Positions 16,986 to 27,567 of a stretch of 64,000 nt of DNA are shown here, in pieces; position 1 is the first letter of the stretch, and every line of letters begins with the position of its first letter. This stretch comes from Polyangiaceae bacterium (GTDB lineage Bacteria > Myxococcota_A > Polyangia > Polyangiales > Polyangiaceae): assembly GCA_025937835.1 (NCBI GenBank), contig JAICQO010000015.1, positions 1 to 64,000 on the forward strand, read 5' to 3'. Both the position numbers and the translations under genes were made by a program. The notes below the pieces were generated by a model. That model worked only from the letters and a program-made list of their open reading frames with translations, made no database searches and was not told the DNA's origin.

Positions 16986-18800
16986 ATGGATCTATCGTTT
17001 ATGCTCTCGATCGTGGTCCGGGTGAGCGTGGTGTTCGGCGCCGGGCTCGCCGCCGCGGCGCTGCTGCCCCGCGCGTCGGCGTCGTACCGGCGCGCGATCC
17101 TCCTGTGTGCGCTGGGCGCTGCCCTTGCGCTCGGGGGGTTCGCGCTCGCCGTGCCGGACCGCCCTGGGCTGGCCGTCGTCCCCTCGCCGCTCGATACGCG
17201 GATCTTCGCCGAGGCGGCGCTGATTGGCGCCGCGCTGCCGCGCGTGGCGAGCGCCGCTCCCGACAGCCTGCCCGCCTCCGCGTGGGATCCTGGCGCCGTG
17301 CTCGTCGCGCTGTGGCTCGCGGGCTCGTTCGCCGCATTGCTCCGGCTCGGCGTCGGGCTGTGGCGCGTCCGGCGCCTGCTGCGTCGAGTGACGCCGCTCG
17401 ACGCGGACGTCGCCGAGAGCCCCGACGTCGAGGGCCCGCTGGTCGCCGGCCTGCTAAAACCGCGGATCCTGCTGCCGCGTTCGGCGCGCGGGTGGAGCGC
17501 GGAGCGGCTGAAGTTGGTGTTCGCTCACGAACGCGCGCACCTGACCGGACGCGACGGGTTGTGGTCGTTGCTCGCGGAGCTGACGTGCGCGGCGTACTGG
17601 TTCCACCCGCTGTCCTGGCTCGTCGCCAGGCGGCTGCGCCGCGAATGCGAGCTTCTGGCGGACGAGGCCGTGGTCCGTGAAGGTGTAACGCCGAGCAGCT
17701 ATGCCGAGCACCTGCTCGGCGTGGCGCGCGCCGCGATCGCTCGGCCCGGCACGATCGCCATGGCCGCGGGGCGAAGCGAGCTCTCGCGGCGGATCCACGC
17801 GCTCGTGGCGCGCGAACGCGTGCCGGCTCGGCTCGGCGGCGTCGGCCTGTCGCTGACGTGCTCCGCGGCGCTGCTCGTGCTGGCCGCGGCCGCCTGCCTC
17901 GACACGGCGCGCCCTCCGGCGGCGCCGAGCACTCGCGCCGCGAGCGCGGGTCAGGGCACCGATCGACGCGCTCGGGCGATCGTCGATGAGGAGGTCGCAC
18001 GGGCGCGCACCGAATGGCAAGCGAGCCGCGTCGCCGTGGTCGTGCTCGCCGCCAGATCGGGCGCGGTGCTCGCCGCGCACGACGACGCCGCGGGAGCTCC
18101 GGTCGAACCGGCCTCGGCGCTGAAGCCGCTCGTGGTGTCCCTGGCGCTCGACGCCGGCCAGATCACCCCCGAATCGCGGTTCGATTGCGGCGACGGCGCG
18201 CGCGCTTACGGCGCCGAGCAGCTCCGCGACGCGCGCCCGTACGGCGAGCTCAGCGTCTCGGAAATCGTGGCCGTGTCCTCGAACGTCGGCATGTCTCGGA
18301 TCTTCGATGGGCTCGGCGGTCGCCGCCTGCACGACGGGCTCTCGCAGTTTGCGATCGAAACGCCGGAGCCCATCGATGACGGCTCGCTGCGCGGCGCCGT
18401 GCTCGCGATTGGTCACGGCGTCTCGACCACGCCGCTCGCCCTGGCCCGCGCTTACTCGGTGTTCGCGAACGGCGGCGAGTACGTCGCAGCCGGCGCACGC
18501 CGCCGCGTGATCGGCGCCGCCGCAGCGGAGCGCACGCTCGCGCTGCTCGAGGGCGCCGTGACCGCCGAGCGCGCCACGGGCCGCGCCGCGCAGATCCCTG
18601 GTGTGCGCGTGGCCGGCAAGACCGGCACCAGCGACGGCGAACCCGCGTTCGCGACGTTCGTGGGGCTGATCCCGGCCGAGCGCCCCGAATACGTGATCTA
18701 CGTCGGTATCGCGGGCGTCGATCCGAACCTCGGCGGCTCGAAGACGGCCGCGCCCGTGTTCGCGCGCATCGGCGAGCGGCTGCTCGGGAAGAGCGGCTAG
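16986..18800 (+). CDS. BlaR1-like M56 metalloprotease receptor with a class B PBP/FtsI-like transpeptidase sensor
   Basis: A 604-residue protein with an N-terminal integral-membrane M56 protease domain: TM helices, and zinc motif HERAH with His181 and His185. A further TM segment (about 280-305) leads to an exported C-terminal domain with the three serine-acylase motifs: SALK (Ser377), SSN (about 431) and KTGT (Lys545). In BlaR1 the sensor is related to class D beta-lactamases. Here it carries PBP2/FtsI hallmarks, SSNVGMSRI and a GHGVSTTPLALA-type segment followed by AYSVFANGG. It probably acylates with beta-lactams or senses peptidoglycan stems, then cleaves the neighbouring repressor. The domain reading is from motifs only. 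Confidence 0.87.
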   Translation: MDLSFMLSIVVRVSVVFGAGLAAAALLPRASASYRRAILLCALGAALALGGFALAVPDRPGLAVVPSPLDTRIFAEAALIGAALPRVASAAPDSLPASAWDPGAVLVALWLAGSFAALLRLGVGLWRVRRLLRRVTPLDADVAESPDVEGPLVAGLLKPRILLPRSARGWSAERLKLVFAHERAHLTGRDGLWSLLAELTCAAYWFHPLSWLVARRLRRECELLADEAVVREGVTPSSYAEHLLGVARAAIARPGTIAMAAGRSELSRRIHALVARERVPARLGGVGLSLTCSAALLVLAAAACLDTARPPAAPSTRAASAGQGTDRRARAIVDEEVARARTEWQASRVAVVVLAARSGAVLAAHDDAAGAPVEPASALKPLVVSLALDAGQITPESRFDCGDGARAYGAEQLRDARPYGELSVSEIVAVSSNVGMSRIFDGLGGRRLHDGLSQFAIETPEPIDDGSLRGAVLAIGHGVSTTPLALARAYSVFANGGEYVAAGARRRVIGAAAAERTLALLEGAVTAERATGRAAQIPGVRVAGKTGTSDGEPAFATFVGLIPAERPEYVIYVGIAGVDPNLGGSKTAAPVFARIGERLLGKSG

Positions 18801-18809
18801 CCTCCGCTC

Positions 18810-19415
18810 TCAGTCCTTCGAGAACACCAGCTGATCCCCGGAGCCCTGGCTGAGCCGCAGCGTGTCTCCGTCCACGCAGTAGTCCGCCTCACTGCCCGAC
18901 TCCTCGATCAGGTGTCCGTCGCGAGCGCTGAAGGTCCCTGAGTCCTCGCGCTCGAAGGGGAACAGCGCCGCGTCGCAGCTGCAGCCGCCGTCGCTCACGT
19001 CGCACACCACCTCCGAGAGCAAGAGCTCGCCTCGGCGCCGGAGGATCTCTTCCAGCGCCGAGCAACTCACGGAGCCTGGACGAAGGTCGCTGCACGAATC
19101 AGGCACGAAGATCCGAGCGGAGCCCGAATAGCTCAGACGGGAAGAGTACAGCCCGTCTCTCGAGTAGCTCTTGAAGCCCTCGATTGAAGCCGACTGCGCG
19201 CGCAACTCGATCGCGTCGCAGGGCAAGAGAGCACCGACGAAGCCGAGGTCGGTGCAGGCCGCGACGGCTTGCCAGCGCCCGAACGGCTCGCCCCCGCAAA
19301 GACTCGGCTCTTCGCAGCCCGGAGCGTTCAGCGCCCGGCTCTCGCCGAGCTCCGTTCGGCTTCCGCAGGCCCCGCTCGCGAGCGAGACCACGATCAAAAA
19401 CCAGCGCCGTCCCAT
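18810..19415 (-). CDS. Putative lipoprotein, unknown function
   Basis: A 201-residue protein with a short signal peptide ending in lipobox ASGAC (Cys about 17). The mature part has some ten cysteines, suggesting disulfides in the periplasm or on the surface. No family is recognised. It is transcribed in the same direction as, and 37 nt downstream of, rodA, so it may be the last gene of the cell-shape operon. Whether its function is linked to cell shape is unknown. Confidence 0.65.
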   Translation of the reverse strand: MGRRWFLIVVSLASGACGSRTELGESRALNAPGCEEPSLCGGEPFGRWQAVAACTDLGFVGALLPCDAIELRAQSASIEGFKSYSRDGLYSSRLSYSGSARIFVPDSCSDLRPGSVSCSALEEILRRRGELLLSEVVCDVSDGGCSCDAALFPFEREDSGTFSARDGHLIEESGSEADYCVDGDTLRLSQGSGDQLVFSKD

Positions 19416-19452
19416 TCCCGCTCCACTCCCCCGCCCGTCGTTCGGAGTGCCC

Positions 19453-20571
19453 TCAACGCCGCATCGACACGTTCATCAACAGCCCGATCCCGATCAGGCA
19501 GGTGACCGTGCTCGAGCCGCCATACGAGAACAAAGGCAGGGTGATGCCGACCACCGGCACCACGCCCACGGCCATGCCGATGTTCAGCACGGCGTGCCAG
19601 AAGATCATCGAACCGACGCCGATCGCCACGGCAGCGCCGAAGCGATCCTTGGCCTCCGACGCAACGTGGATCGACCAGATCGTCAGAAACGCATACAGCG
19701 AAATCAGCGCCACCGCCCCGACGAAGCCCCAATCTTCCGCGAACACGGAGAACGGGAAATCGGAGAACTGATCGGGCAAGAAGCCGAACTGGTTCTGGGT
19801 GCCCTGGGTGAACCCCTCTCCGAACAGCTGGCCATTGCCGATCGCGGTCTGCGATTGGAGCGCGTGCCAACCAGTGCCGGTACGATCCGCCTCCGGGTTC
19901 AAGAAGCTCGTAACGCGCGCCTTCTGGTAGTCGCGCAAGATGTAATTCCACGAGACCGGAACGAGCACGGCGATCACCGCGAAGATCGTGAGCAGGCTCT
20001 TCCGCTCGAGCTTGTTCATCGACAAGATCGAGGCCGTGATCAGCACGTAGATCACCGAGGTGCCGAGATCCGGCTGGGCCATCACGGCGATCACCGGCAG
20101 ACCGGCGATCGTCAGGGCGGGCAACAGGTGAACCAGCGTGCGCGGCTCGGTCCGCGTGTCGTTGTGCACGAAGCGCGCGATCATCAGGATGATCACGATC
20201 TTCATGAACTCGCTGGGCTGGAAGGCGAAGCGGCCGAGGTCGATCCAGCGCGAGGAGCCGCGGATGTCCGAGCCCAGGATGAACACCAGCCCGAGCATCA
20301 AGAGCCCAGCCGGGTAGAGGAAGGTCGTCAACCGCTCGAAATGCCGGTAGTCGACCGCGGCCGCGACGATCGCCAGCAGGCCACCGACCACGACCCAGTA
20401 GATCTGCGACACGTACACGTCGGCCAGGCGTGCCCGCTGCAAGCTGTCGACGTAGACGCTCGTGGCGCTGTACAGGTTGACCAGGCCGAGGGTGACGATC
20501 ACCACCGCCGAGACCAGGAGCGGCATGTCGACGCTGGGCCCGACGCGGAAAGACACTCGATCGCGCGCCAT
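19453..20571 (-). CDS. rodA: Rod-shape SEDS peptidoglycan glycosyltransferase RodA
   Basis: A 372-residue SEDS-family protein with about ten TM helices. It keeps family signatures: DIRGSSRWIDLG in the large loop region, QPDLGT with its conserved Asp, and the C-terminal GITLPLFSYGGSS. RodA polymerises lipid II into glycan strands in the elongasome and works as a pair with PBP2. The start codon shares a base with the mrdA stop (TGATG), so the two are translationally coupled, as the enzyme pair would need. Confidence 0.96.
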   Translation of the reverse strand: MARDRVSFRVGPSVDMPLLVSAVVIVTLGLVNLYSATSVYVDSLQRARLADVYVSQIYWVVVGGLLAIVAAAVDYRHFERLTTFLYPAGLLMLGLVFILGSDIRGSSRWIDLGRFAFQPSEFMKIVIILMIARFVHNDTRTEPRTLVHLLPALTIAGLPVIAVMAQPDLGTSVIYVLITASILSMNKLERKSLLTIFAVIAVLVPVSWNYILRDYQKARVTSFLNPEADRTGTGWHALQSQTAIGNGQLFGEGFTQGTQNQFGFLPDQFSDFPFSVFAEDWGFVGAVALISLYAFLTIWSIHVASEAKDRFGAAVAIGVGSMIFWHAVLNIGMAVGVVPVVGITLPLFSYGGSSTVTCLIGIGLLMNVSMRR

Positions 20572-22523
20572 CAGAGCGTCCCCCGGGTAGAGGGCGCGGC
20601 CGATTGCTGGGCGGACAGGCGCTTTTCCTTGAGCTTCTGCCAGTCGCGGACCACGCGCATCGCGACGGGCACGGCGTACTTACCGCCGCCGCCGCCGTGC
20701 TCGATGATGGCCACGATCGCGATCTCCGGCGATTTCGAGGGTGCGAAGCCGGCGAACCAGGCGTGGTCGCGGTTGAAGTACCAGACCTTGTCCGGGTCGG
20801 CACCGCGCGGCGTGACGTGCGTCACCTGGGCCGTACCGGTCTTGCCGGACATGTCGATGCCTTCGATGCGCTCCTTGTAGGCGGTGCCGTCCTTGTCGTG
20901 GACCACGCCCTCGAGGCCGCGCTTGACCATGTTCAGGTGTTCGGCATCGACCGACACCATGCGCCGCACGCGCGGCGGAAACTCCTGCACGACGGTGCCG
21001 TCGCTGGTCTCGATGCTGCGCACGAGCTGCGGCTGATAGAGCGTGCCACCGTTGGCGAGCGCCGCGTACGCGAGCGTGAGCTGCAACACCGTGACCGTCG
21101 AAGCGCCCTGGCCGATCGCCGACAGCAGCGTGAAACCGCCGCGGAAAGCCTCCTTATAGCGGCGCGTGTACCAGGCTCGCGTCGGCATACGGCCGCGGGC
21201 CTCGGGGTTCACGCCGATGCCGGTCTTGATCCCGAAGCCGTAGTCGAGGCCGATCGCCGCCAGCCGATCGATGCTGATCTTCGAGCCCAGGTCGTAAAAA
21301 TACGTGTTGCAGGACTGCGTGATCGCCTCCTGCAGGTTGACTCTCCGGTGCACGCCGGTGCAGCGGAAGTAGCGCTTGCCGTACTCGTAGCCGCCGCGGC
21401 AATCCACCTCGGTGTTGGGATCGATCAAGCCGTCGGAGAGGCCCGCCAGCGCCGTGAACGGCTTGTACGTCGAGCCCGGCGGGTACGCCGCCGAGACGGT
21501 CTTGTCGAGGGTCGGCTTGAGCGGATCCGCGAACAGCCGGCGGAAGCTGTCGACGGCGGCCGCGATGCCCTGTCCGCCGGAGACGATGTTCGGATCGAAG
21601 CTCGGCTTGCTGAGCGCCGCCAGCAGGCGCCCGGTGCGGACGTCGACGATCACGACCGCACCGGCGAGCTGGCCGCGCATGGCCCGCTCGATCGCGGCCT
21701 CGAGCTCGATGTCGATCGTCAGTGAGACGTCGCGCCCCGGCACGGGCTCGATCCGCCGCGGCTCTTCCAGGTACTTGTCCTCGAGCTCCTCGACGCTCTC
21801 GCGGCTCAGGTTGCCGCGCAGGCCGCGCAGCAGCTTGCGCATGCCGCGCTGGCCGCGCAGGTAGCTCTCCCAGCGCCGCTCGATGCCGATGGCGCCCATG
21901 CGATCCCCTGCGCGGTAGCCCTTGCCCTCGAGCCGGGACAACAGGTCCGCGTCCACCTCGCGCATGTAGCCGAGCAGGTGCGCGCCGAGCTCGCCGTACG
22001 GGTAGTAACGGACGGGCGTCGGCACCACCTCCACGCCCGACGGATCCTGTGTCTCGAGCCAGGCCACGACGTCGCGATCGACGTCGTATTTCAGGAGCAG
22101 CTGCTGCTCCGGGCGCTTGTCGCGATCCTTGGATTTTCGCTCGGCGAGCGCCTGAGCGCGGACATCGTTGATCTTGGTGAGAAACTTGGCTTTCTCGGTC
22201 TCGTCGAGGCCGACCAGCTTGCTCACCTTGGGCCAGATCGTTTCGAGGTCGATCTTGGTAGGCGTGACGTAGACCGTGTACGACGGTCGGTTCGCCGCCA
22301 GCACGCGGCCGTTGGCGTCGCGGATCACACCGCGTGTGGTGCCGAGGTTCCGCTCGCGCACGATGTTGCGGCGCGCCTGAGCGCGGTGCACGTCGCCCTC
22401 GATGATCTGGAGCTCGAGCAGGCGCACCGTCAGCGCCGCGAACACCAGCACCACGAACAGCACCAGCCAGCGGTAGCGCCGGCGGAACTCGCCGACGTCC
22501 GAGCGCTGCAGCAGGAAATTCAC
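20571..22523 (-). CDS. mrdA: Penicillin-binding protein 2 (elongasome transpeptidase)
   Basis: A 650-residue class B PBP. One TM helix near residues 20-36 is followed by the dimerisation/pedestal region and the C-terminal transpeptidase domain with STYK (active Ser near residue 347), SCN and KTGTAQV. The sequence TYFYDLG after SCN is typical of PBP2/MrdA. It crosslinks strands made by RodA during lateral wall growth. The gene overlaps mreD upstream by 4 nt and rodA downstream by 1 nt. Confidence 0.96.
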   Translation of the reverse strand: MNFLLQRSDVGEFRRRYRWLVLFVVLVFAALTVRLLELQIIEGDVHRAQARRNIVRERNLGTTRGVIRDANGRVLAANRPSYTVYVTPTKIDLETIWPKVSKLVGLDETEKAKFLTKINDVRAQALAERKSKDRDKRPEQQLLLKYDVDRDVVAWLETQDPSGVEVVPTPVRYYPYGELGAHLLGYMREVDADLLSRLEGKGYRAGDRMGAIGIERRWESYLRGQRGMRKLLRGLRGNLSRESVEELEDKYLEEPRRIEPVPGRDVSLTIDIELEAAIERAMRGQLAGAVVIVDVRTGRLLAALSKPSFDPNIVSGGQGIAAAVDSFRRLFADPLKPTLDKTVSAAYPPGSTYKPFTALAGLSDGLIDPNTEVDCRGGYEYGKRYFRCTGVHRRVNLQEAITQSCNTYFYDLGSKISIDRLAAIGLDYGFGIKTGIGVNPEARGRMPTRAWYTRRYKEAFRGGFTLLSAIGQGASTVTVLQLTLAYAALANGGTLYQPQLVRSIETSDGTVVQEFPPRVRRMVSVDAEHLNMVKRGLEGVVHDKDGTAYKERIEGIDMSGKTGTAQVTHVTPRGADPDKVWYFNRDHAWFAGFAPSKSPEIAIVAIIEHGGGGGKYAVPVAMRVVRDWQKLKEKRLSAQQSAAPSTRGTL

Positions 22524-23062
22524 GCGCTACCCGCCGCGGGCCGGACCAGCTCGCGTCCCTGGCGCAGGCGCTGCGCCAGCCTGAACAGCACCGGAGAACA
22601 CAGCGCCGTCGCCGCCGCGTGTGGCAGCACGATCGCCGACAGCTCGACGGGGCGGCGGTTGTCGTTGCCGAAGACCGCGAGCAAGACCAGCACCAGCGCG
22701 CCCTCGACGATCGCGAACACGAAGCCGAGCGAGGCGCGGGTGAGCCAGGTCTGCGCCGTGAGCCGCACGCCCGCGATCCGAGACAGCCACCACACCGACA
22801 CCGACACGAACGTGAACAGGCCGATCGGCGCGCCCGACAGCACGTCTTCGGCGTAGCCGATCGCGGCCGACAGCGCTGCGCCCTTGGCCATCGAGGGCTC
22901 GTGGACTCCCAGAAACACCACGAGCGGCAGGACCAGCCCGGGCGTGACCCCGTGCACGAAGTCCGGACCCAACCAATCCGAGAGCGGACCTATCAGCCGG
23001 TACAGGTTGGCCTGAACCAGGAGCAGCCCGATGGCCACGGCGATGTACGCGGCGCTCCGCAT
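22520..23062 (-). CDS. mreD: Rod shape-determining protein MreD
   Basis: A 180-residue inner-membrane protein with about five TM helices, the usual MreD length. Sequence conservation is weak, as in the family; the call relies on size, topology and its place between mreC (7 nt upstream) and mrdA (4-nt overlap). It bridges MreC and the PBP2-RodA synthase. Confidence 0.92.
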   Translation of the reverse strand: MRSAAYIAVAIGLLLVQANLYRLIGPLSDWLGPDFVHGVTPGLVLPLVVFLGVHEPSMAKGAALSAAIGYAEDVLSGAPIGLFTFVSVSVWWLSRIAGVRLTAQTWLTRASLGFVFAIVEGALVLVLLAVFGNDNRRPVELSAIVLPHAAATALCSPVLFRLAQRLRQGRELVRPAAGSA

Positions 23063-23069
23063 CCGATGC

Positions 23070-23942
23070 TCAACGCTGCGCGCGCGCCTTCCGCCCGCGG
23101 TTCGGATCGCACTCCTCGGAGTCGCTGAGGATGATCAGCACCTCTTCGAGGCGGGAGAAATCGACCGTCGGCTCGGCGGTCACGTTCTGGTACACGGCCA
23201 CGTCTTTCGGGCCGACGCGGGTCACGCGCGCGACCGGAATCCCCTTCGGGAAGCGGCAACCCATGCCGCTCGTGACCAGCAGATCGCCGACCTCGACCTC
23301 GTCGCCGCGCTCGACGTACTCGACGCGCACCATGTAGCGCGCGCGGTCGCCGGTGCCGCGGACGAAGCCGCGCGCGCCCGTACGCTCGACGACGACGTCG
23401 ACGCCGAAGCCGCTGTCCACGGCCAGCGAAACCGCGACCTTCTCGCCGGCGACGCGCGCGACGGTGCCGACCGTACCGTTCAAGGAAATCACCGGCATGT
23501 CCACGCGGACGCGCGGGTTCGGCGTATCGACGAGCAGGTGCGCGACGCGGAAGTACTCGGTCGTGTCCTTGCCGATCACGACCGCGCTCACCGTCTCGTC
23601 CGGCACGGTGTCGCGCAGGCCGAGCAGCCGCTTCAGGCGTCGATTTTCCGTCTCGCCGTGCTCGAGCTCGCTGATCCGCGTGCGCAGCCGCGCGTTCTCG
23701 TAGGAGAGCCGGTTGTTGTCGGCCTTCACGTCGACCAGGTACACGTACTCGCCGATCAGCGCGGAGACGCCGCGCGCCAGCGCCGCCGACACGTATTCGA
23801 GCGGCGCGGCGATGCGCAGCACGGCCTCGTCGAGCGGCGTGAGCTCGCTCGGGTTGCGCACGCTCGCGCGCAGGAAGAAGAACGGCGCTGCCAGCAGCAG
23901 CACCACGATCACGGTGTCACGGTAGCGCTTGAACGGGCTCAC
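23070..23942 (-). CDS. mreC: Rod shape-determining protein MreC
   Basis: A 290-residue protein starting with GTG. A short cytoplasmic stretch is followed by one TM helix (about 9-25), a coiled-coil segment (about 70-105, LSYENARLRTRISELE) and the periplasmic double beta-barrel with LLVTSGMGCRFPKGIPVARV, a strong MreC signature. It activates PBP2 and joins it to MreB through MreD. It lies 15 nt after mreB. Confidence 0.96.
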   Translation of the reverse strand: MSPFKRYRDTVIVVLLLAAPFFFLRASVRNPSELTPLDEAVLRIAAPLEYVSAALARGVSALIGEYVYLVDVKADNNRLSYENARLRTRISELEHGETENRRLKRLLGLRDTVPDETVSAVVIGKDTTEYFRVAHLLVDTPNPRVRVDMPVISLNGTVGTVARVAGEKVAVSLAVDSGFGVDVVVERTGARGFVRGTGDRARYMVRVEYVERGDEVEVGDLLVTSGMGCRFPKGIPVARVTRVGPKDVAVYQNVTAEPTVDFSRLEEVLIILSDSEECDPNRGRKARAQR

Positions 23943-23957
23943 GGCCTGGCCGGGGAG

Positions 23958-25327
<1,370 letters not shown>

Positions 25328-26251
25328 CTATTTGTCGTCGTCCGGGTCGCCCCAGGTTTGCCAGTTGCTACCGCCACCGCGCTCGCGTGCAGCTCCGCGC
25401 GGTTCGCGGCTGGCGCTCGGGCCTGCGCCCTTGCCCTTCTTCTTCTTCTTCTTGGCCTCTTCGGACCAGTCCGTCTCGCCGCCGGGACGGGGCCGGCGAT
25501 CGGCAGGCGGCCGGTTCTCGAACGACATCGGCGGCTCGGTCGGAAAGCGCGGCTCGTTCGGACGCGGGCCGTAGCTCGGGCGCTCCGAGAACCCACCGCC
25601 GCCGCCACCCGCACCCGGCGGACGGTCGCCGCGCGGATGAGCAATGTTCACCATCAAGCGCCGGCCGCGCACGTCGGCGTTGCGCAGCGAGAGGATCGCG
25701 GCGTTCGCCGCCTCGGCGGAAGCGAGCGTCACGAAACCGAACCCGCGCAAGCGCCCGTCGGGGCCGCTCGGCAGATGGATGCGCGCGACCGGACCGACGC
25801 CGAGCTCCCCGAACACCTGCGTCAGCTCTTGTTGCGTGGTGTCGTACGGCAAGTTGCCGACGTACAGCGTTCGATCCTCGCCGCCGCCCGCACCACCGGG
25901 ACCGCCGCGATCGCCGCCGCCCACGCTCGGTGGCCCCGGCGCGTGCGATTCGCGCCCTCGAAAATCACCGCCTTCCCCTCGGCGCGGTGGTTCTGAAGAG
26001 AACGGTCGAACGGAGATCGATCGACCTCCCTGCAATGAGCCATCGAGCGCGTCCCGCGCGCGGCTTGCTTCGTCGGCCGTGGAGAAAGTGACGAAGCCGA
26101 AGCCCCGCACTTTGCCCGTGGCGCGATCCCTCGGAAGGCTGACGTCGACAACCTTTCCTCCGGTTTCTTCGAACAACCGCCGCAGATCGTCTTCGCTCAT
26201 GGACTCCGGCAAGCCCGCAACAAAGAGCTTGCGTGCATCCTCGGTCGCCAT
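25328..26251 (-). CDS. RNA-binding protein with two RRM domains and a Gly/Arg-rich, basic tail
   Basis: A 307-residue protein. RRM1 (about residues 6-85) has RNP2 KLFVAGLP and RNP1 KVRGFGFVTF. A Gly-rich linker follows. RRM2 (about 125-205) has RNP2 TLYVGNLP and RNP1 RLRGFGFVTL. The tail is Gly/Pro/Arg-rich and contains a run of seven lysines in the form EEAKKKKKKKGKG. The start is the Met four residues before RKLFVAG; longer upstream frames have no support. Single-RRM proteins are usual in bacteria, so tandem RRMs with RGG-like spacers resemble eukaryotic hnRNPs. RNA binding is expected; targets are unknown. Confidence 0.9.
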   Translation of the reverse strand: MATEDARKLFVAGLPESMSEDDLRRLFEETGGKVVDVSLPRDRATGKVRGFGFVTFSTADEASRARDALDGSLQGGRSISVRPFSSEPPRRGEGGDFRGRESHAPGPPSVGGGDRGGPGGAGGGEDRTLYVGNLPYDTTQQELTQVFGELGVGPVARIHLPSGPDGRLRGFGFVTLASAEAANAAILSLRNADVRGRRLMVNIAHPRGDRPPGAGGGGGGFSERPSYGPRPNEPRFPTEPPMSFENRPPADRRPRPGGETDWSEEAKKKKKKGKGAGPSASREPRGAARERGGGSNWQTWGDPDDDK

Positions 26252-26555
26252 GTCGCTGATACCCTGTGTCCGCAATATCGGCCGCGATGGTCGCGACCTT
26301 GGAATAGAAAATCTGTTTTCGACGATAACTTGGGGCGTTTCGGCGTTCAAGCCCCCTGTCATGCTGGGCATGTCTCGGGGACCCGTCGGCGGGGCTGGTC
26401 CTCGCCCGGGAGGTGCCGAAAAGCTAGCGGTATTTTCTGACCTGGATGGCAATTTGTATCGCACGGCGCCCCGCACCGGCGCCGTCCGCCGCCGCTTTGG
26501 GCCGTGTTTTCCCCGAGAACTCGGCTCGAGAAAGCTGTAAGACTGCCCGCCCAAG
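26252..26555. other. Divergent intergenic region, RRM gene / lipid kinase
   Basis: About 300 nt, less GC-rich than the surroundings, separating two divergent starts. It holds a perfect 10-bp palindrome, GGTCGCGACC, at 26289-26298, about 40 nt before the RRM start, a possible regulator site. No small gene is convincing. Confidence 0.5.
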
Positions 26556-27482
26556 ATGCGGGTCCGAGTGCTCCTGAATCCCAAGGCTGGCGGCGGCAAA
26601 AACGTTCGCCGCCTCCCCCTTTTGCTGTCGGCGCTCGAGCGCGCGGGGGTCTCGGCCGACGTCGCCGAGACCCGCGCCCCCGGCGACGCGCCGCGGATCG
26701 TGCGCGAGGCGAGCCGCGAAGGCATCGAGTGCCTGGCCGTGATGGGCGGCGACGGCACCATGAACGAGGTCTGCCAGGCCTACATCGACGAACAGGGTCA
26801 GCCCGTGCCCGGTCCCGATCTGGCGGTGGTTCCCGCCGGAACCGGCGGCGATTTCCGGCGCACGTTCGGGCTCGGGACCTCGGACGCCGAAGCCGTGACG
26901 CGGCTGATCTCGAATCCGCCGCGCCCGGTCGACCTCGGCGTGCTGCGCTTTCACGACAACGACGGGCGCCCCTGCCTGCGCGCGTTCGTGAACATCGCGA
27001 GCTTCGGGCTCGGCGGCCTCACCGACAGCCTGGTGAACGCGGGCCCCAAGTGGCTCGGCGGCAAGGCCGCGTTCTTCCTCGGGACGCTGCGCGCGATGCT
27101 GGTGTACCGCCCGCAACCCGTGCGGGTCATCGTCGATGGCGAGACCTTGATCGAAGCGCCGGTTCTCAACGTGGCGATGGCGAACGGTCGCTACTTCGGC
27201 GGCGGCATGATGGTCGCGCCCGAGGCCGACCCCACCGACGGCCGGCTCGACGTGGTGGCGTTTCACGACATCTCGAACTTCGAGAGCCTCACGTTCACCC
27301 AGGACATTTATCGCGGCACGCACCTCGGCAAGAAGGGCGTGGCCTTTACACGCGGCAGCGAGATCCGCGCCGAGCCGCTGCAATCCACGGATAAAGTGCT
27401 GATCGACCTCGACGGTGAGACGCCCGGACGTCTGCCGTTGATGGCCAGCGTGCTGCCCGCAGCGGTGAAGATCCGCATCTGA
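26556..27482 (+). CDS. Diacylglycerol/lipid kinase family protein (YegS/BmrU type)
   Basis: A 308-residue protein with the DAGK catalytic domain: N-terminal NPKAGGGKN, nucleotide-binding GGDGTMNEV and PAGTGGDFRR, where most homologues have GTxNDxAR. C-terminal motifs include ANGRYFGGGM and the LDGE-type element (DLDGETPGRLP). It should phosphorylate diacylglycerol or a related lipid at the membrane, recycling lipid by-products or making signal lipids. The ATG matches the family start (a few residues before the NPKAGG strand). It stands alone. Confidence 0.92.
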   Translation: MRVRVLLNPKAGGGKNVRRLPLLLSALERAGVSADVAETRAPGDAPRIVREASREGIECLAVMGGDGTMNEVCQAYIDEQGQPVPGPDLAVVPAGTGGDFRRTFGLGTSDAEAVTRLISNPPRPVDLGVLRFHDNDGRPCLRAFVNIASFGLGGLTDSLVNAGPKWLGGKAAFFLGTLRAMLVYRPQPVRVIVDGETLIEAPVLNVAMANGRYFGGGMMVAPEADPTDGRLDVVAFHDISNFESLTFTQDIYRGTHLGKKGVAFTRGSEIRAEPLQSTDKVLIDLDGETPGRLPLMASVLPAAVKIRI

Positions 27483-27567
27483 GCGCGAGCCCGCAGCCGG
27501 CTTTCTTACTATTGCTCGGGCAATACGCCGGTCGTAGCGTCGCTTCATCGACGAAGACCGTGACCTC

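Noticed and set aside
16986-18800. Classic BlaR1 with class D beta-lactamase sensor
   Set aside because: The C-terminal domain has PBP2/FtsI-type motifs (SSNVG and AYSVFANGG) rather than the class D YGN-type motif, so it is described as a PBP-like sensor.
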